A stretch of DNA of 64,000 bases from contig CAWIKP010000019.1 in the NCBI GenBank assembly GCA_963836735.1, forward strand, positions 124,001-188,000, given 5' to 3'. Numbering within the stretch: position 1 is the stretch's first letter; every line of letters starts with the position of its first letter. A program made the position numbers and the translations under genes. Shown here piece by piece: positions 11,359 to 20,013 of the stretch. This DNA is from JACCXG01 sp963836735 (GTDB lineage Bacteria; Acidobacteriota; Vicinamibacteria; Vicinamibacterales; 2-12-FULL-66-21). The notes below the pieces were generated by a model, which was given only the letters and a program-made list of their open reading frames with translations, was not told the DNA's origin and ran no database searches.

Positions 11359-12785
11359 CTACTCCGTCGTCACCAGCTCCGAGTCCCTCCTTCGGCTGAT
11401 TGAGTCGGCCAGGTCCAGCCGTTCGAGGCGGCGATACAGTGCTCGCCGGCTCAGGCCGAGGAGTTGGGCCGCCGCCTTCTTGTTGCCGCCCACCTTCGCG
11501 AGCGCCCGCTGGATGTGCTCGCGCTCGACGCTCGCCAGGGAATCACCGTCGTACGCGCCCTCGGGAACAGGTGGTGCCGTCGCGCGCGCGGGAGTGCCGG
11601 GCTGGTGCGGCAGGCCGACCGACAGCTCGCGTTCGGTGATCAGGGTCGCGTCGGAGAGAATGCAGGCTCGCTCGATTACGTTTCTCAGTTCCCGGACGTT
11701 GCCCGCCCAGGTGCCGGCCGCGAGCAGCCGTTCGGCGCCGGCGGTCAGTCCGGCCAGCGGCTTGCCGAGGCGGTCGGCGGCCTCGCGCACGATAGCCGCA
11801 GTCAGGTAGGGGATGTCTTCACGGCGATCCCGCAACGGGGGCACCTTCACTTCGACGCTGTTGAGGCGATAGTAGAGATCGCTCCGGAACCGGCCGGCCG
11901 CGACCTCGGCGCGAAGGTCGCGACTGGTGGCAGCGATGACCTGCACATCGACGGGGCACGGCTCCGCCGATCCGACGGGATGCACCTCACCCAGTTCCAG
12001 GGCTCGCAGCAGCTTCGCCTGAACCGCGAACGGCAACTCGGCGACGTCATCCAGAAACAGCGTGCCGCCGCCCGCCCTTTCGAAGAAGCCCGCCTGATGG
12101 TCGGTCTCGCCGTCGAGTCCGCCGCGGACTTCACCGAACAGTTCCGCTTCGAACAGCGGTTCGACAACCGCCGAGCAGTTCACCGCGATGAACGCGCCGA
12201 TCGCGGCGCGGCCCGCTGCGATGGAGCGCCCGCGCCACCAGTTCCTTGCCGGTCCCGAGTCTCCCCGGTGACCAGAGCGGTCTTGACGTGCGGCGCGAGG
12301 CGCCGGATCAGTCCGAACAGATCCTGCATCGCCGGGCCGCGGCCGATCATGCCGCAGAACTCCAGGTGACGCGCCAGATCCCGTTCCATCGAGAGCACCG
12401 CCCGGCGGCGATCGATCTCGTCGCGCACCCCAGCGAGCATCTGCTGCAGCCGTCCGAAGTCCAGCGGCTTACTCAGGTAGTCCATCGCCCCGAGCTTGAT
12501 CGCCTCGACCGCGGTTTCCACCGACGCGTAGCCGGTCATCAGCACGGCCTGACAGTTCGGATTCGACTCACGGATCGCGCGCAGCACCTCGAGGCCGCCG
12601 ACGTCGGGCATCCGGAGATCCACCATCACCAGGTCGGCATGCGTGGATTGGACTCTCGCAATCCCCTCGCGCCCGCCCGCGCACGCGATCACCTGAAACC
12701 CCGATCGCGCGGCAAACCGCCCCACCACATCGAGAATGCCCGGCTCGTCGTCGATGACGATGAGGACCGGCTGCTGAGCCGTCAT
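11359..12785 (-). CDS. NtrC-family response regulator lacking the GAFTGA loop
   Basis: About 474 residues after removal of two extra bases near 12220 and 12262. Order: receiver domain (LIVIDDEPGILD, phospho-acceptor in VMVDLRMP, PLDF), AAA+ domain with Walker A region TGET.TGKELVARAL, Walker B GGTLFLDDV, sensor region RFRSDLYYRLNSVEVKVPPL, and a Fis-type helix-turn-helix (GGNKKAAAQLLGLSRRALYR). The segment that normally reads GAFTGA, which contacts sigma-54, reads RGGLDGETD in the intact frame at about 12085-12115. It is therefore unlikely to activate sigma-54 in the normal way and may act with sigma-70 or as a repressor. Its ATG overlaps the histidine kinase stop, so the two form a pair. Confidence 0.88.
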
Positions 12786-15196
12786 GCGTACTCCTTCCTG
12801 GTAATGGCCTGCACCGCGGCATGGAGCGCGCCGAGCGACACCGGCGCGGCGAGAATCGCCGCATCCTCCGGTCCGAACTGCTCGATCTCCGCGTTCTCCG
12901 GCGCGATCGACGTCAGGATCAAAGGCACCCGACGGTCCTGCCCGGGCTGCTTCCGGTCGTGCCATCCGGTGAGATCGGCCAGGACGATGGACCGATCCAC
13001 GATCGCGAACTGCAGGGAGGCGCGCCGCCAGACGTCGGCGGCCTCGTGAGACGTCGCCGCCGGCTGCGGCCGGTATCCCCAGCCGCGCAGCGCCGCCGCG
13101 ATGAACTCGCGCTCGGACTGTTCGGGATGCGCGATGAGAACTTCGCCGTCCGGGCTGATGCTGCTCTGGCTGGCCGGCAGCAGCACCGTGAACGTCGTCC
13201 CCTCGCGCGGGCGGCTGTCGACCGTGATCTGCCCGCCGTGGTCCCGAACGATGCCGTAACAGATGCTCAAGCCCAGCCCCGTCCCTTCGCCGACGTCGCG
13301 GGTCGTGAAGAACGGGTCGAAGATGCGCGACAGGTTGGCACTCTCGATGCCATGGCCGGTATCGGAGACCTGCAGTTCGACCGCGTTCGTGAGCACGTCG
13401 TGGCGGACGGTAATCGCCAGCCGGCGCTCGTGGGTGCTGCGCATCGCCTGCTCGGCGTTGAGCACCAGGTTCAGCAGAGCCTGCTGCAGCTGTCCGCCAT
13501 CGGCCAGCACCCTCGGCAGCCGCGGCGCGAAGCTCGTCGCGAGCTCGACGCCGGCCATCCTGAACGAGTACTCACGCAGCGCGATGACCTGCTGGCACAC
13601 ATCCACGAGATCCTGCGGAGCCCGCGCGGCGCCCTGGCGGCGGGCGAACGTCAGGAGGTTGCGAACGATTCGCGCCGCACGCTCGGATTCTTCGGCGATC
13701 CGCCGGAGGTCCTGAGCCACCTCCTCCGGCGGCCGGGAGCCTGGACCGGCGCGCAGCTCCTCTTCGACGAGCTGCGCGTACCCGATCACGCTGGTCAGCG
13801 GGTTGTTCAGTTCGTGCGCGACGCCGGCCACGAGCTGGCCGATCGCCGACAGCTTCTCGGCCTGAACCAGCTGCGCCTGCGTCGCCTTCAGCTGATCGAG
13901 CGTCGCGACGAGCCGGCCGTTCGCGGCGGCCAGCTCCTGGCTCATTCTCTGAAGCCGGCGGGCGCTCGCGATCTCCTCGGTCACGTTCTTGGCCACCTGC
14001 ACCACCGAAGGCCCGTCCGACGCCGGTCCGATGGGGAACGTCGTGACGCTGAAGATCTGGCCATCGGGCAGGGTGATCTCGGCACGTGAGGCTTCCTGCG
14101 CCAGCGCGCGACTCACCGCGCAGCGGGCGTCATCCCCGGCGCAGCCGCAGAAGCCGACCTGTCCGCAGGTCAGCCGGCTGATGCCGGTCACCGGCAGGTC
14201 GAGGTGCGCCGCCAGAGCACGGTTGCCGCGCAACAGCGCCCCTCGGTCGTTGAACACGGCGATCGGATCGCTGATCGCGTCGAACGTCCGCTCCCACTCG
14301 CGCTTGGCCTCACGGACGCTGTGATGGAGTTGCGCGTTCTGCACCGCCACCACGATCTGCGCCGCAATCACGCTCACCAGCTGCTCGTCTGCCGCCTGAA
14401 ACCGTCTCGGACGGGTCGATGCAATCGAGAGCGTGCCGAGCAGCTCGTCGCCCGCGAGCATCGGCACGCTCAAGGCACTGCGCAGCGGAAGGCCTGCCGG
14501 GTCGATGTCGACCTGATCCGCGAAGTCCTCGATCACCACCGCGGCGCGAGTGGAGATGACCACGTCGCTCGGTCGCGTCACGCCGGGCAGATATTTCGTC
14601 CAGAGCCGATGCATCGCGTCCGCGCCGACCGCCGCGCGGACCTCGAAGGAATCGTTCACGCGGTCGTACAGCCTGATCAGGGCGGCGGTGCCATCCATGG
14701 CCCGCACCAGCCGCTGGAGAGCCCCCGTCAGAATGTCCGTGAGCTCGAGCGATCGCGAGACGCCCGATGCGATCTCGTTGATCGTCTGCAGCTCCCACAC
14801 CAGCCGGCGATTCTGGGCGGTGATGCGCCGACGCTCGAGCGCCCCGGCCAGCGAGCCGAACAGCTGTCCGATGTCGGACTTGCGAACCGACGCGAAGGCG
14901 TCGGGGTCGAACCATTGGATGGTGCCGGCCATCGATGTCCGATCGGACATGACGATGACTTCGGTGTCCGGCGACAGGTGTGTGACCTGCGAGAGGAGCT
15001 CGAATGCGGAATCGGGTCCCGGCGCTCCATCGACGAGCAGCGCGTCGAAGAGATCGCCGCGGACGAGAGCGACCGCGTCGGCCACCGACGTCACCGCCTG
15101 CACACGGTAGCCGCGAGCGCGCGCCTCGCTGGCGAGCATCCGCGCAGAATCACGATCGCCATCGACGATCAGCAGCGAAGCAGGCATCTCGCTCAT
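12782..15196 (-). CDS. Hybrid-like sensor histidine kinase (receiver-like, GAF, PAS, HisKA, HATPase, receiver-like)
   Basis: 804 residues from the ATG at 15196, intact. Residues 6-110 resemble a receiver (SLLIVDGDRDSARM, Asp56 in ALLVDGAP). A GAF domain spans about 150-285, a PAS domain about 300-405, the dimerisation helix carries His461 (VAGVAHELNNPLTSV), and the ATPase domain has LVLNAEQAM, DTGHGIE, FDPFFTTRDVGEGTGLGLS. Another weak receiver-like region follows to the C-terminus. No membrane helix is seen, so this is a cytosolic sensor. The PAS region holds a Cys cluster (C344, C350, C352, C359). An ATG at 15187 is a possible alternative start. Overlaps the regulator gene by four bases. 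Confidence 0.92.
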   Translation of the reverse strand: MSEMPASLLIVDGDRDSARMLASEARARGYRVQAVTSVADAVALVRGDLFDALLVDGAPGPDSAFELLSQVTHLSPDTEVIVMSDRTSMAGTIQWFDPDAFASVRKSDIGQLFGSLAGALERRRITAQNRRLVWELQTINEIASGVSRSLELTDILTGALQRLVRAMDGTAALIRLYDRVNDSFEVRAAVGADAMHRLWTKYLPGVTRPSDVVISTRAAVVIEDFADQVDIDPAGLPLRSALSVPMLAGDELLGTLSIASTRPRRFQAADEQLVSVIAAQIVVAVQNAQLHHSVREAKREWERTFDAISDPIAVFNDRGALLRGNRALAAHLDLPVTGISRLTCGQVGFCGCAGDDARCAVSRALAQEASRAEITLPDGQIFSVTTFPIGPASDGPSVVQVAKNVTEEIASARRLQRMSQELAAANGRLVATLDQLKATQAQLVQAEKLSAIGQLVAGVAHELNNPLTSVIGYAQLVEEELRAGPGSRPPEEVAQDLRRIAEESERAARIVRNLLTFARRQGAARAPQDLVDVCQQVIALREYSFRMAGVELATSFAPRLPRVLADGGQLQQALLNLVLNAEQAMRSTHERRLAITVRHDVLTNAVELQVSDTGHGIESANLSRIFDPFFTTRDVGEGTGLGLSICYGIVRDHGGQITVDSRPREGTTFTVLLPASQSSISPDGEVLIAHPEQSEREFIAAALRGWGYRPQPAATSHEAADVWRRASLQFAIVDRSIVLADLTGWHDRKQPGQDRRVPLILTSIAPENAEIEQFGPEDAAILAAPVSLGALHAAVQAITRKEYA

Positions 15197-15522
15197 AGGT
15201 GAGCCGGCACCCGAAGGGCCGGGACCGGTTGATCGAGGCAAGAGACAGGCCGAAACCGCGCACGGCTGCGAAGCGGTTTGTGCTGGGACTTTCACGTCCC
15301 AGGCCGTCACACGGCGATGCGGACGTGAATCAGGTTGCAGGGATGGAACGTCGATGTTTCAGAAATAGAACGACAAATCCGCGGGTCCGCGGTTCGCGGG
15401 TTCGCAAGACCGATGAGTCGCCGAACGATCCCGGTGAAAGCCGCAGCAACCAGCTAGCCCTGGCGGCTTCCATCCAGCTCACTCGCGCCGCCCAGAACGG
15501 CGACCCCGCGAACCGCGAGCCC
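15197..15522. other. Noncoding gap between two regulator genes
   Basis: 326 bases without a supportable gene. It holds the inverted word array described separately at 15379-15527. Within the array interior, AGCCGC near 15438 and GCGGCTT near 15464 can pair around the stretch AGCAACCAGCTAGCCCTG. I compared this with the riboswitch classes I know and found no convincing match. The first 180 bases, which should carry the histidine kinase promoter, show no clear motif. Confidence 0.5.
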
Positions 15523-15527
15523 TTACG
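15379..15527. repeat. Inverted array of CGCGGTTC/CGCGGGTTC words
   Basis: Left arm 15379-15405 repeats CGCGGGTC, CGCGGTT, CGCGGGTTCGC; right arm 15501-15527 contains CGACCCCGCGAACCGCGAGC, the reverse complement of the same words, and runs into the TAA of the downstream regulator gene (15523-15525). The arms share at least 13 complementary bases and enclose about 95 bases. Same architecture as other word arrays in this window but a different word. Confidence 0.6.
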
Positions 15528-16864
15528 CCGTGATGCCGTGCTTCTTCATCAGGCGCCACATCGTCGTGCGGCTGACCTGCATCTCGCGGGCAGCGGCGGA
15601 GACCTCGCCGTTGTTCTTCGCCAGCGTCGCGACGATCATCTCGCGCTCCGCGCGCTCGCGTGCTGCGGCGACGCTGCCTTCGGAAACAACCGGCGCGCTC
15701 CTGGGAGCCAGCAGTTCCTCGGGGAGATCATCGACATCGATCAACTCGCCGCGCGCCACGCGCCACGGCCCGCTGCACCACGTGCTGAAGCTGACGGATA
15801 TTGCCAGGATAGGTGTAGGCCATCAGCGCCTGGATCGCCGCGGGGGTGCAGCCGGTGACGATGCCGCCGCCAAACCGCCGGATGAAGTGCTCGATCAGGA
15901 CGCTGATGTCCTCGTCGCGCTCGCGCAGCGGAGGCAGATGGATGCGATGCACGTTCAGGCGATAGAAGAGATCGCTCCGGAAGTCGCCATTGTCCAGGGC
16001 CGACTGGATGTCGAGGTTGGTTGCCGCCAGGAAACGGACGTCGACACGGCGGGTCTCGTTCTCGCCGATGCGTCGGACCTCGCCAGACTCCAGGGCGCGC
16101 AGCAGCTTCGCCTGCAGCGACCGGGGCATCGTCCCGATCTCGTCGAGAAAGAGCGTGCCCCCGCTCGCGTGCTCGATGAGGCCGGCGCGCGGCGCCGCCG
16201 CGCCGGTAAAAGCGCCACGCGCATGTCCGAACAGCTCGTTTTCGAGCAGCGATTCGGTCAGCGCCGCGCAGTTGAGGGCGACGAATGGCTTCGAGCCCCG
16301 CACGCTGGCGCTGTGGATCGCGCGCGCCACCAGCTCTTTGCCGGTGCCGGTCTCGCCCGTGATCAGCACGGTTCCGCCCGCCGCCGCGGCTCGAGTGATC
16401 AGGTCCTTCACGCGCTGCATCGCCGGGCTGTTGCCAATGAGCGCCGCCAGCGATCCCGGAGGATCGACCTGCCGCTGCAGCAGGTCGACCTGCCGCGCCA
16501 GCTGACGCCGCTCGGTCGCCGAGCGCACTCGCATCAGCAGCTCGTCGCGGAAGAACGGCTTCTGGACGAAGTCGACCGCACCGAGCTTCATCGCTTCGAC
16601 GGCAGTGTCGACGGTGCCGAATCCGGTCATGATGATGAAGGCCGAATCGACGCGCATATCCCGCAGCTGCCGCAGGATGTCCAGCCCGGAGATGCCGGGC
16701 ATCCGCATGTCGGACAGGATCACGTCGAAGGCGCCGCCGCGTGCCAGCTCGAACCCTTCTTCGCCACTTTCGGCCGACTGCACGCCGTATCCGGCCGCCC
16801 GCAGCGTCCGCTCCATGCTGTCGCGGACGCCGGGGTCATCATCAATCAGGAGAATCCGCGACAT
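15523..16864 (-). CDS. Sigma-54-dependent NtrC-type response regulator
   Basis: 446 residues after removing one extra base near 15750. Receiver domain (ILLIDDDPGVRD, phospho-acceptor VILSDMRMPG, QKPF), AAA+ domain with Walker A GETGTGKE, an intact GAFTGA loop (HARGAFTGAAAPRAG), Walker B GGTLFLDEI, and a Fis-like HTH (NNGEVSAAAREMQVSRTTMW). With all key motifs present it should activate sigma-54 promoters, unlike the neighbouring regulator at 11359-12785. No kinase gene is adjacent in the same orientation except the one upstream of the other regulator. It is divergent from the SpoIID-like gene. Confidence 0.92.
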
Positions 16865-16905
16865 CGGCCCTTAACTTAGCATCCCCTGCAGCCGATACAG
16901 CCGAT

Positions 16906-17857
16906 ATGACGTGGTGTTCGTGTGCCCTGGCAGCCGTCCTGCTGACCGCCGGATGCTCCGACGTCCGGCCGCCGCCAATCAAGATGCCGGAGGCATCCGT
17001 TCCGCAGTATGTCCGGGTCAAAACCACGCCGAACGGGCCGGTCGTGCGGGTGGCGCTCGAGGACTACGTGCGCGCCGCCATTCTCTCGGAGTTCGCGCCG
17101 CCGTCCGGAGATCCCGCGACAGATCGAGCTCATGCTCGAGGTCCAGGCGATCATCGCGCGTACCTACGCCACCGCTCATCTCGGTCGTCATCAGCGGGAG
17201 GGATACGACCTCTGCTCCACCACGCACTGTCAGCTCTACCAGCCTTCGCGGCTGAAGACCTCGAGCTGGGCGCCGCTTGCCGACAAGGCCGCCGCTCATA
17301 CCACCGGCATGGTCCTTTGGTACGGCACTGCTCCGGCCAGCGCGCTCTTTCATGCGGACTGTGGCGGCCACACCAGCGCCGCGACCGACATCTGGGGCGG
17401 AACGGCCCGGCCCTATCTGAAGGCGGCGGTCGACGACGGCGCGGCGCAATCAGCGCACACGACGTGGAGGTACGAGGCGGGGCGGGCCGAGCTGATCGCC
17501 GCCTTGAATGCCGATCCCCGCACGCGCGTCGGCAGGGAGCTTCGCGAGATCAGGATCGCCGCGCGCGACGACGGCGGGCGTGCCGTGCTGATTAGCTTGA
17601 AGGGCACGCGCGACGTCACGGTCCGGGGCGAGGACCTGCGCACGGTCCTGACCAATGCCTTTGGCGCCAGGTCGATTAAGAGCGCGCTGTTCGAGGTATC
17701 GAAACAGGGGACGCGATTCGTCTTCAGCGGAAAGGGCTACGGCCACGGTGTCGGCCTCTGCCAGGCCGGCGCCTACGCGCGCCTGCGAGCCGGCGCGCGT
17801 CCCGAGCAGGTGTTGGCCCGCTACTACCCGGGGACCCACCTGATCGCGCTGCCGTAA
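16906..17857 (+). CDS. SpoIID/LytB-domain lipoprotein
   Basis: 316 residues after removing one extra base near 17112. The N-terminus is a lipoprotein signal with lipobox LTAGC, so the protein is membrane anchored. The rest is a SpoIID/LytB domain: VRVALEDYVRAAILSEF, MLEVQAIIARTYA, the Cys-containing LCSTTHCQLYQ, HADCGGHTSAATDIWGG, and the C-terminal GKGYGHGVGLCQAGAYARL signature. SpoIID is a lytic transglycosylase that trims denuded glycan; LytB-type members modify amidase activity, so a role in peptidoglycan processing is likely. Non-sporulating bacteria commonly carry such homologues. Divergent from the NtrC regulator, convergent with the DUF4159 gene. Confidence 0.88.
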
Positions 17858-17869
17858 AATTCGATTGTT

Positions 17870-17964
17870 CGCTGGGCCGCTAGTCGGCTGGTCCGCTGGG
17901 CCGTCGGCTCGGCATCCCTTTCACGGTCTAGCGGACCCGCGCCTAGCGGACCAGCGGACCAGCG
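17870..17964. repeat. Inverted array of eight-base CGCTGGTC words between convergent stops
   Basis: Left arm 17870-17902 reads as eight-base units CGCTGGGC, CGCTAGTC, GGCTGGTC, CGCTGGGC. The right arm 17925-17964 is the reverse complement type (AGCGGACC, AGCGGACC, TAGCGGACC). Stops of the two convergent genes lie 12 bases before the left arm and 4 bases after the right arm. The structure would form a long hairpin in transcripts from either side, so a bidirectional terminator role is possible. Confidence 0.75.
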
Positions 17965-17968
17965 ATTA

Positions 17969-18617
17969 TCACCCCATCGCATAGACAACGATATTGACCG
18001 CGAACTTCGTGTTGTCCTGGCGCTGGAAGCGCTTGTTCCGCCAGTCGTAGTCCCACTCGCAGCCATAGTCCTTGTTGCTGTAGAGCACGCCGAGCCTGCC
18101 GTTCCGTTCCACGCCGCGCAGGTAGTCGTGGACGATCTCGTCTCCCCAGCCGTTCAACTCGTGCGAGGTCGTCGGCGGGCCTTCGTCGAAGCGGAAGAAC
18201 GAGCGGTAGAGATGATGGTGCCGAGGCAGCCGCGGCATGGCGCCGTCGCGCGCGAAGATCGCCAGCATCTCGCTCTCGAAGCTTCGCGCATACAAGCCGT
18301 TGACGTCGTGGTTGCAGTCGTCTGAAAACAGCAGGCCGCCCGATTCGACGTAGGCGCTCAGGCGCTTGCGTTCTTCGGCAGTAAACCGGACCAGCTTGTG
18401 GCCGGTCATGAACAGGAACGGGAACGCCATCAACTCGGCGGACGATGGCGCGATGATCGACTTCCTCCGGGTACACCCTGATGTTGGTGTACTCCACGAC
18501 CGAGTTCAGGACATTGGCGGCGACCTTGGGGTTGTAGTCCCAGTCTCCGGAGTCGTACCGCAGTCGCGCGAAGACGAATTCCGAGGCCCGCGGCCGCCCC
18601 TGCGGCGCAATATCCAT
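17969..18617 (-). CDS. DUF4159 domain protein
   Basis: 215 residues after correction of one extra base near 18450. The sequence begins with the family-typical EFVFARLRYDSGDWDYNP, then NSVVEYTNIRVYPEEV, and after the break FPFLFMTGHKLVRFTAEER, YVESGGLLFSDDCNHDVNG and FDEGPPTTSHELNGWGD. DUF4159 domains resemble class I glutamine amidotransferase-like folds and often form the C-terminal part of membrane proteins near MoxR ATPases; here the domain stands alone, without signal peptide or membrane helix. Biochemical function unknown. Confidence 0.85.
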
Positions 18618-18631
18618 CGGGTCATTCTAGA

Positions 18632-18669
18632 TGTGGGTCGGCCGGGTCTGGAGACCCGGCCGACATCCA
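18632..18669. promoter_or_regulatory. Perfect hairpin in a divergent promoter region
   Basis: GTCGGCCGGGTCT and AGACCCGGCCGAC form a perfect 13-base inverted repeat with outer GTGG/CCAC-like pairing, located between the DUF4159 start and the -10 box of the sigma factor gene. Position suits an operator or an intergenic palindrome; no regulator is known. Confidence 0.5.
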
Positions 18670-18678
18670 CGACCCCTG

Positions 18679-18684
18679 TATAAT
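18679..18684 (+). promoter_or_regulatory. Probable -10 box (TATAAT) of the sigma factor gene
   Basis: Perfect TATAAT, 29 bases upstream of the ATG at 18713, preceded directly by TG. A matching -35 is not obvious because the upstream sequence is the hairpin at 18632-18669. The leader holds AAGGA eight bases before the start codon. Confidence 0.5.
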
Positions 18685-18712
18685 CACTTAACCAATTGAA
18701 GGACTTGGACTA

Positions 18713-19406
18713 ATGGCAACGATTCCGGCGAAAGCGGTAAACGGTGGCAGCAGCCGGGCGTAATTACATGACAGGAGCGCAACCAGCGGGCCTTCCGCCC
18801 CGCGAAGCCGACAGCGCCGCCGCCTCCGCCGTGAAGGCGATGCAGGCGGACGGACGTCACGCCGAGGCGCGCGAGCGGTATGCGGAGCTCGTCGCCCGCC
18901 ATCAACGACGCGCCGCCAGGATCGCGTTTCACTATCTGCGCGATGGAGCGGAGTCGGATGAAGCGGTGCAGGATGCGTTCGTGAAGGCGTACTCGCACCT
19001 GTCCACGTTCCGCGAGGAGCTGCCCTTCGAGGTCTGGTTCACCCGGATCCTCATCAACGGGTGCCTCGATCGGATCAAAGCGCGGACCCGGCGCGAACGC
19101 TGGATGGTATCGATGCCGGACCACGGTCCGGGGGAGCGTGATTTCGCGGAACGAACGGCCGGTCACGGCCCGTCGCCCGAAGACCTGGTGCTCGCGCGAG
19201 AGCGCCGGCAGAAGCTGGCGGCGGCGCTGGCCCGCCTGCCCGATCGGCAGCGGTCGGTTTTCATGCTGAGTCACTACGAGGGCTGCACCTCACGCGAGGT
19301 GAGCGCCATCACGGGACTGAATGAATCGACGGTGCGCGTGCACCTTTTCCGGGCCATTCGCAAGCTCCGGGGTATGTTGACGGAGAGGAACAATGGGGCT
19401 TCTTAA
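18713..19406 (+). CDS. ECF-type RNA polymerase sigma factor
   Basis: 230 residues if the protein starts at the ATG at 18713, which has an AAGGA ribosome-binding site and requires removing one extra G near 18759; otherwise an in-frame ATG at 18768 is the start. Region 2 is visible as ARIAFHYLRDGAESDEAVQD and FVKAYSHLSTFREELPFEVW; region 4 as LARLPDRQRSVFMLSHYEGC followed by a helix-turn-helix and STVRVHLFRAIRKLRGML. It overlaps the following zinc-finger-like protein gene by 14 bases, the usual sigma/anti-sigma arrangement. Confidence 0.9.
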
Positions 19407-20013
19407 TCCGCATCTGGACGACGACGACTGCGCCGATGTCTGGAGTGCGCGGCAGGCGCTCGGCACCGCGGAGTCGGATCGCCCCGCCGAGTCGCATCTC
19501 CTGAGCTGCGGCGATTGCCGCGCCCGCTACAGTGCATTCACGTCGTGGGTCGAGGCCATGCGCACCGACGCCCAGGTCGAGGCCGACGAGATCTTCACGC
19601 GCGATCGGCTGGCCACGCAGCAGGCCCAAATCTTCCGGCGCCTGGAGTCGCTCGAGCATCCGGCCCGGATCATCGCCTTCCCGCGATTCACCCGCCCGGT
19701 CTCCGTCCAGCCCGGCGGCCGACACCGCTGGATCGCCGCTGCAGCCGCCGTCGGTCTGATCACAGGGGTAGGCCTCGGCCAGCTGTTCGAGAGCTCCCGG
19801 CACCGCCAGCAGGCGTCTCCGCTGGCACAAACCCGCGTGGCGACGCCACTCACTGAACCGGCGACCCGCCCCGTCCAGACGGCTCCTGCGTCGAACGACG
19901 ACGAGACGTTCCTCTACGAGCCGGAAGTCACCTCTTCGCAGGCGCGCGTGCCGGACTCGCTCCAGTACCTGAACGCCATCACGCCAGGTGCCAGGGATTA
20001 CGACCCGCGGTAG
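19393..20013 (+). CDS. Putative anti-sigma factor with zinc-finger motif
   Basis: 206 residues. The cytoplasmic N-terminal part contains the ZAS-like motif HLLSCGDC (H-x3-C-x2-C) preceded by a Cys in DDDCADVW. One transmembrane helix follows (WIAAAAAVGLITGVGLGQLF), then an unstructured periplasmic part. Start overlaps the sigma factor gene and stop overlaps the ispH start (TAGTG). Known ZAS proteins bind and silence their cognate sigma factor, which I infer here. Confidence 0.85.
   Translation: MGLLNPHLDDDDCADVWSARQALGTAESDRPAESHLLSCGDCRARYSAFTSWVEAMRTDAQVEADEIFTRDRLATQQAQIFRRLESLEHPARIIAFPRFTRPVSVQPGGRHRWIAAAAAVGLITGVGLGQLFESSRHRQQASPLAQTRVATPLTEPATRPVQTAPASNDDETFLYEPEVTSSQARVPDSLQYLNAITPGARDYDPR

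Noticed and set aside
15421..15480. Possible riboswitch in CCCGGTGAAAGCCGCAGCAACC
   Set aside because: I compared it with cobalamin, c-di-GMP, SAM and other classes by core motifs and no class fits; it also lies inside an inverted array and far from a matching gene.
18684..19274. A minus-strand 196-codon frame opposite the sigma factor gene
   Set aside because: No motif, and the plus strand encodes clear sigma regions 2 and 4 with a ribosome-binding site and -10 box.
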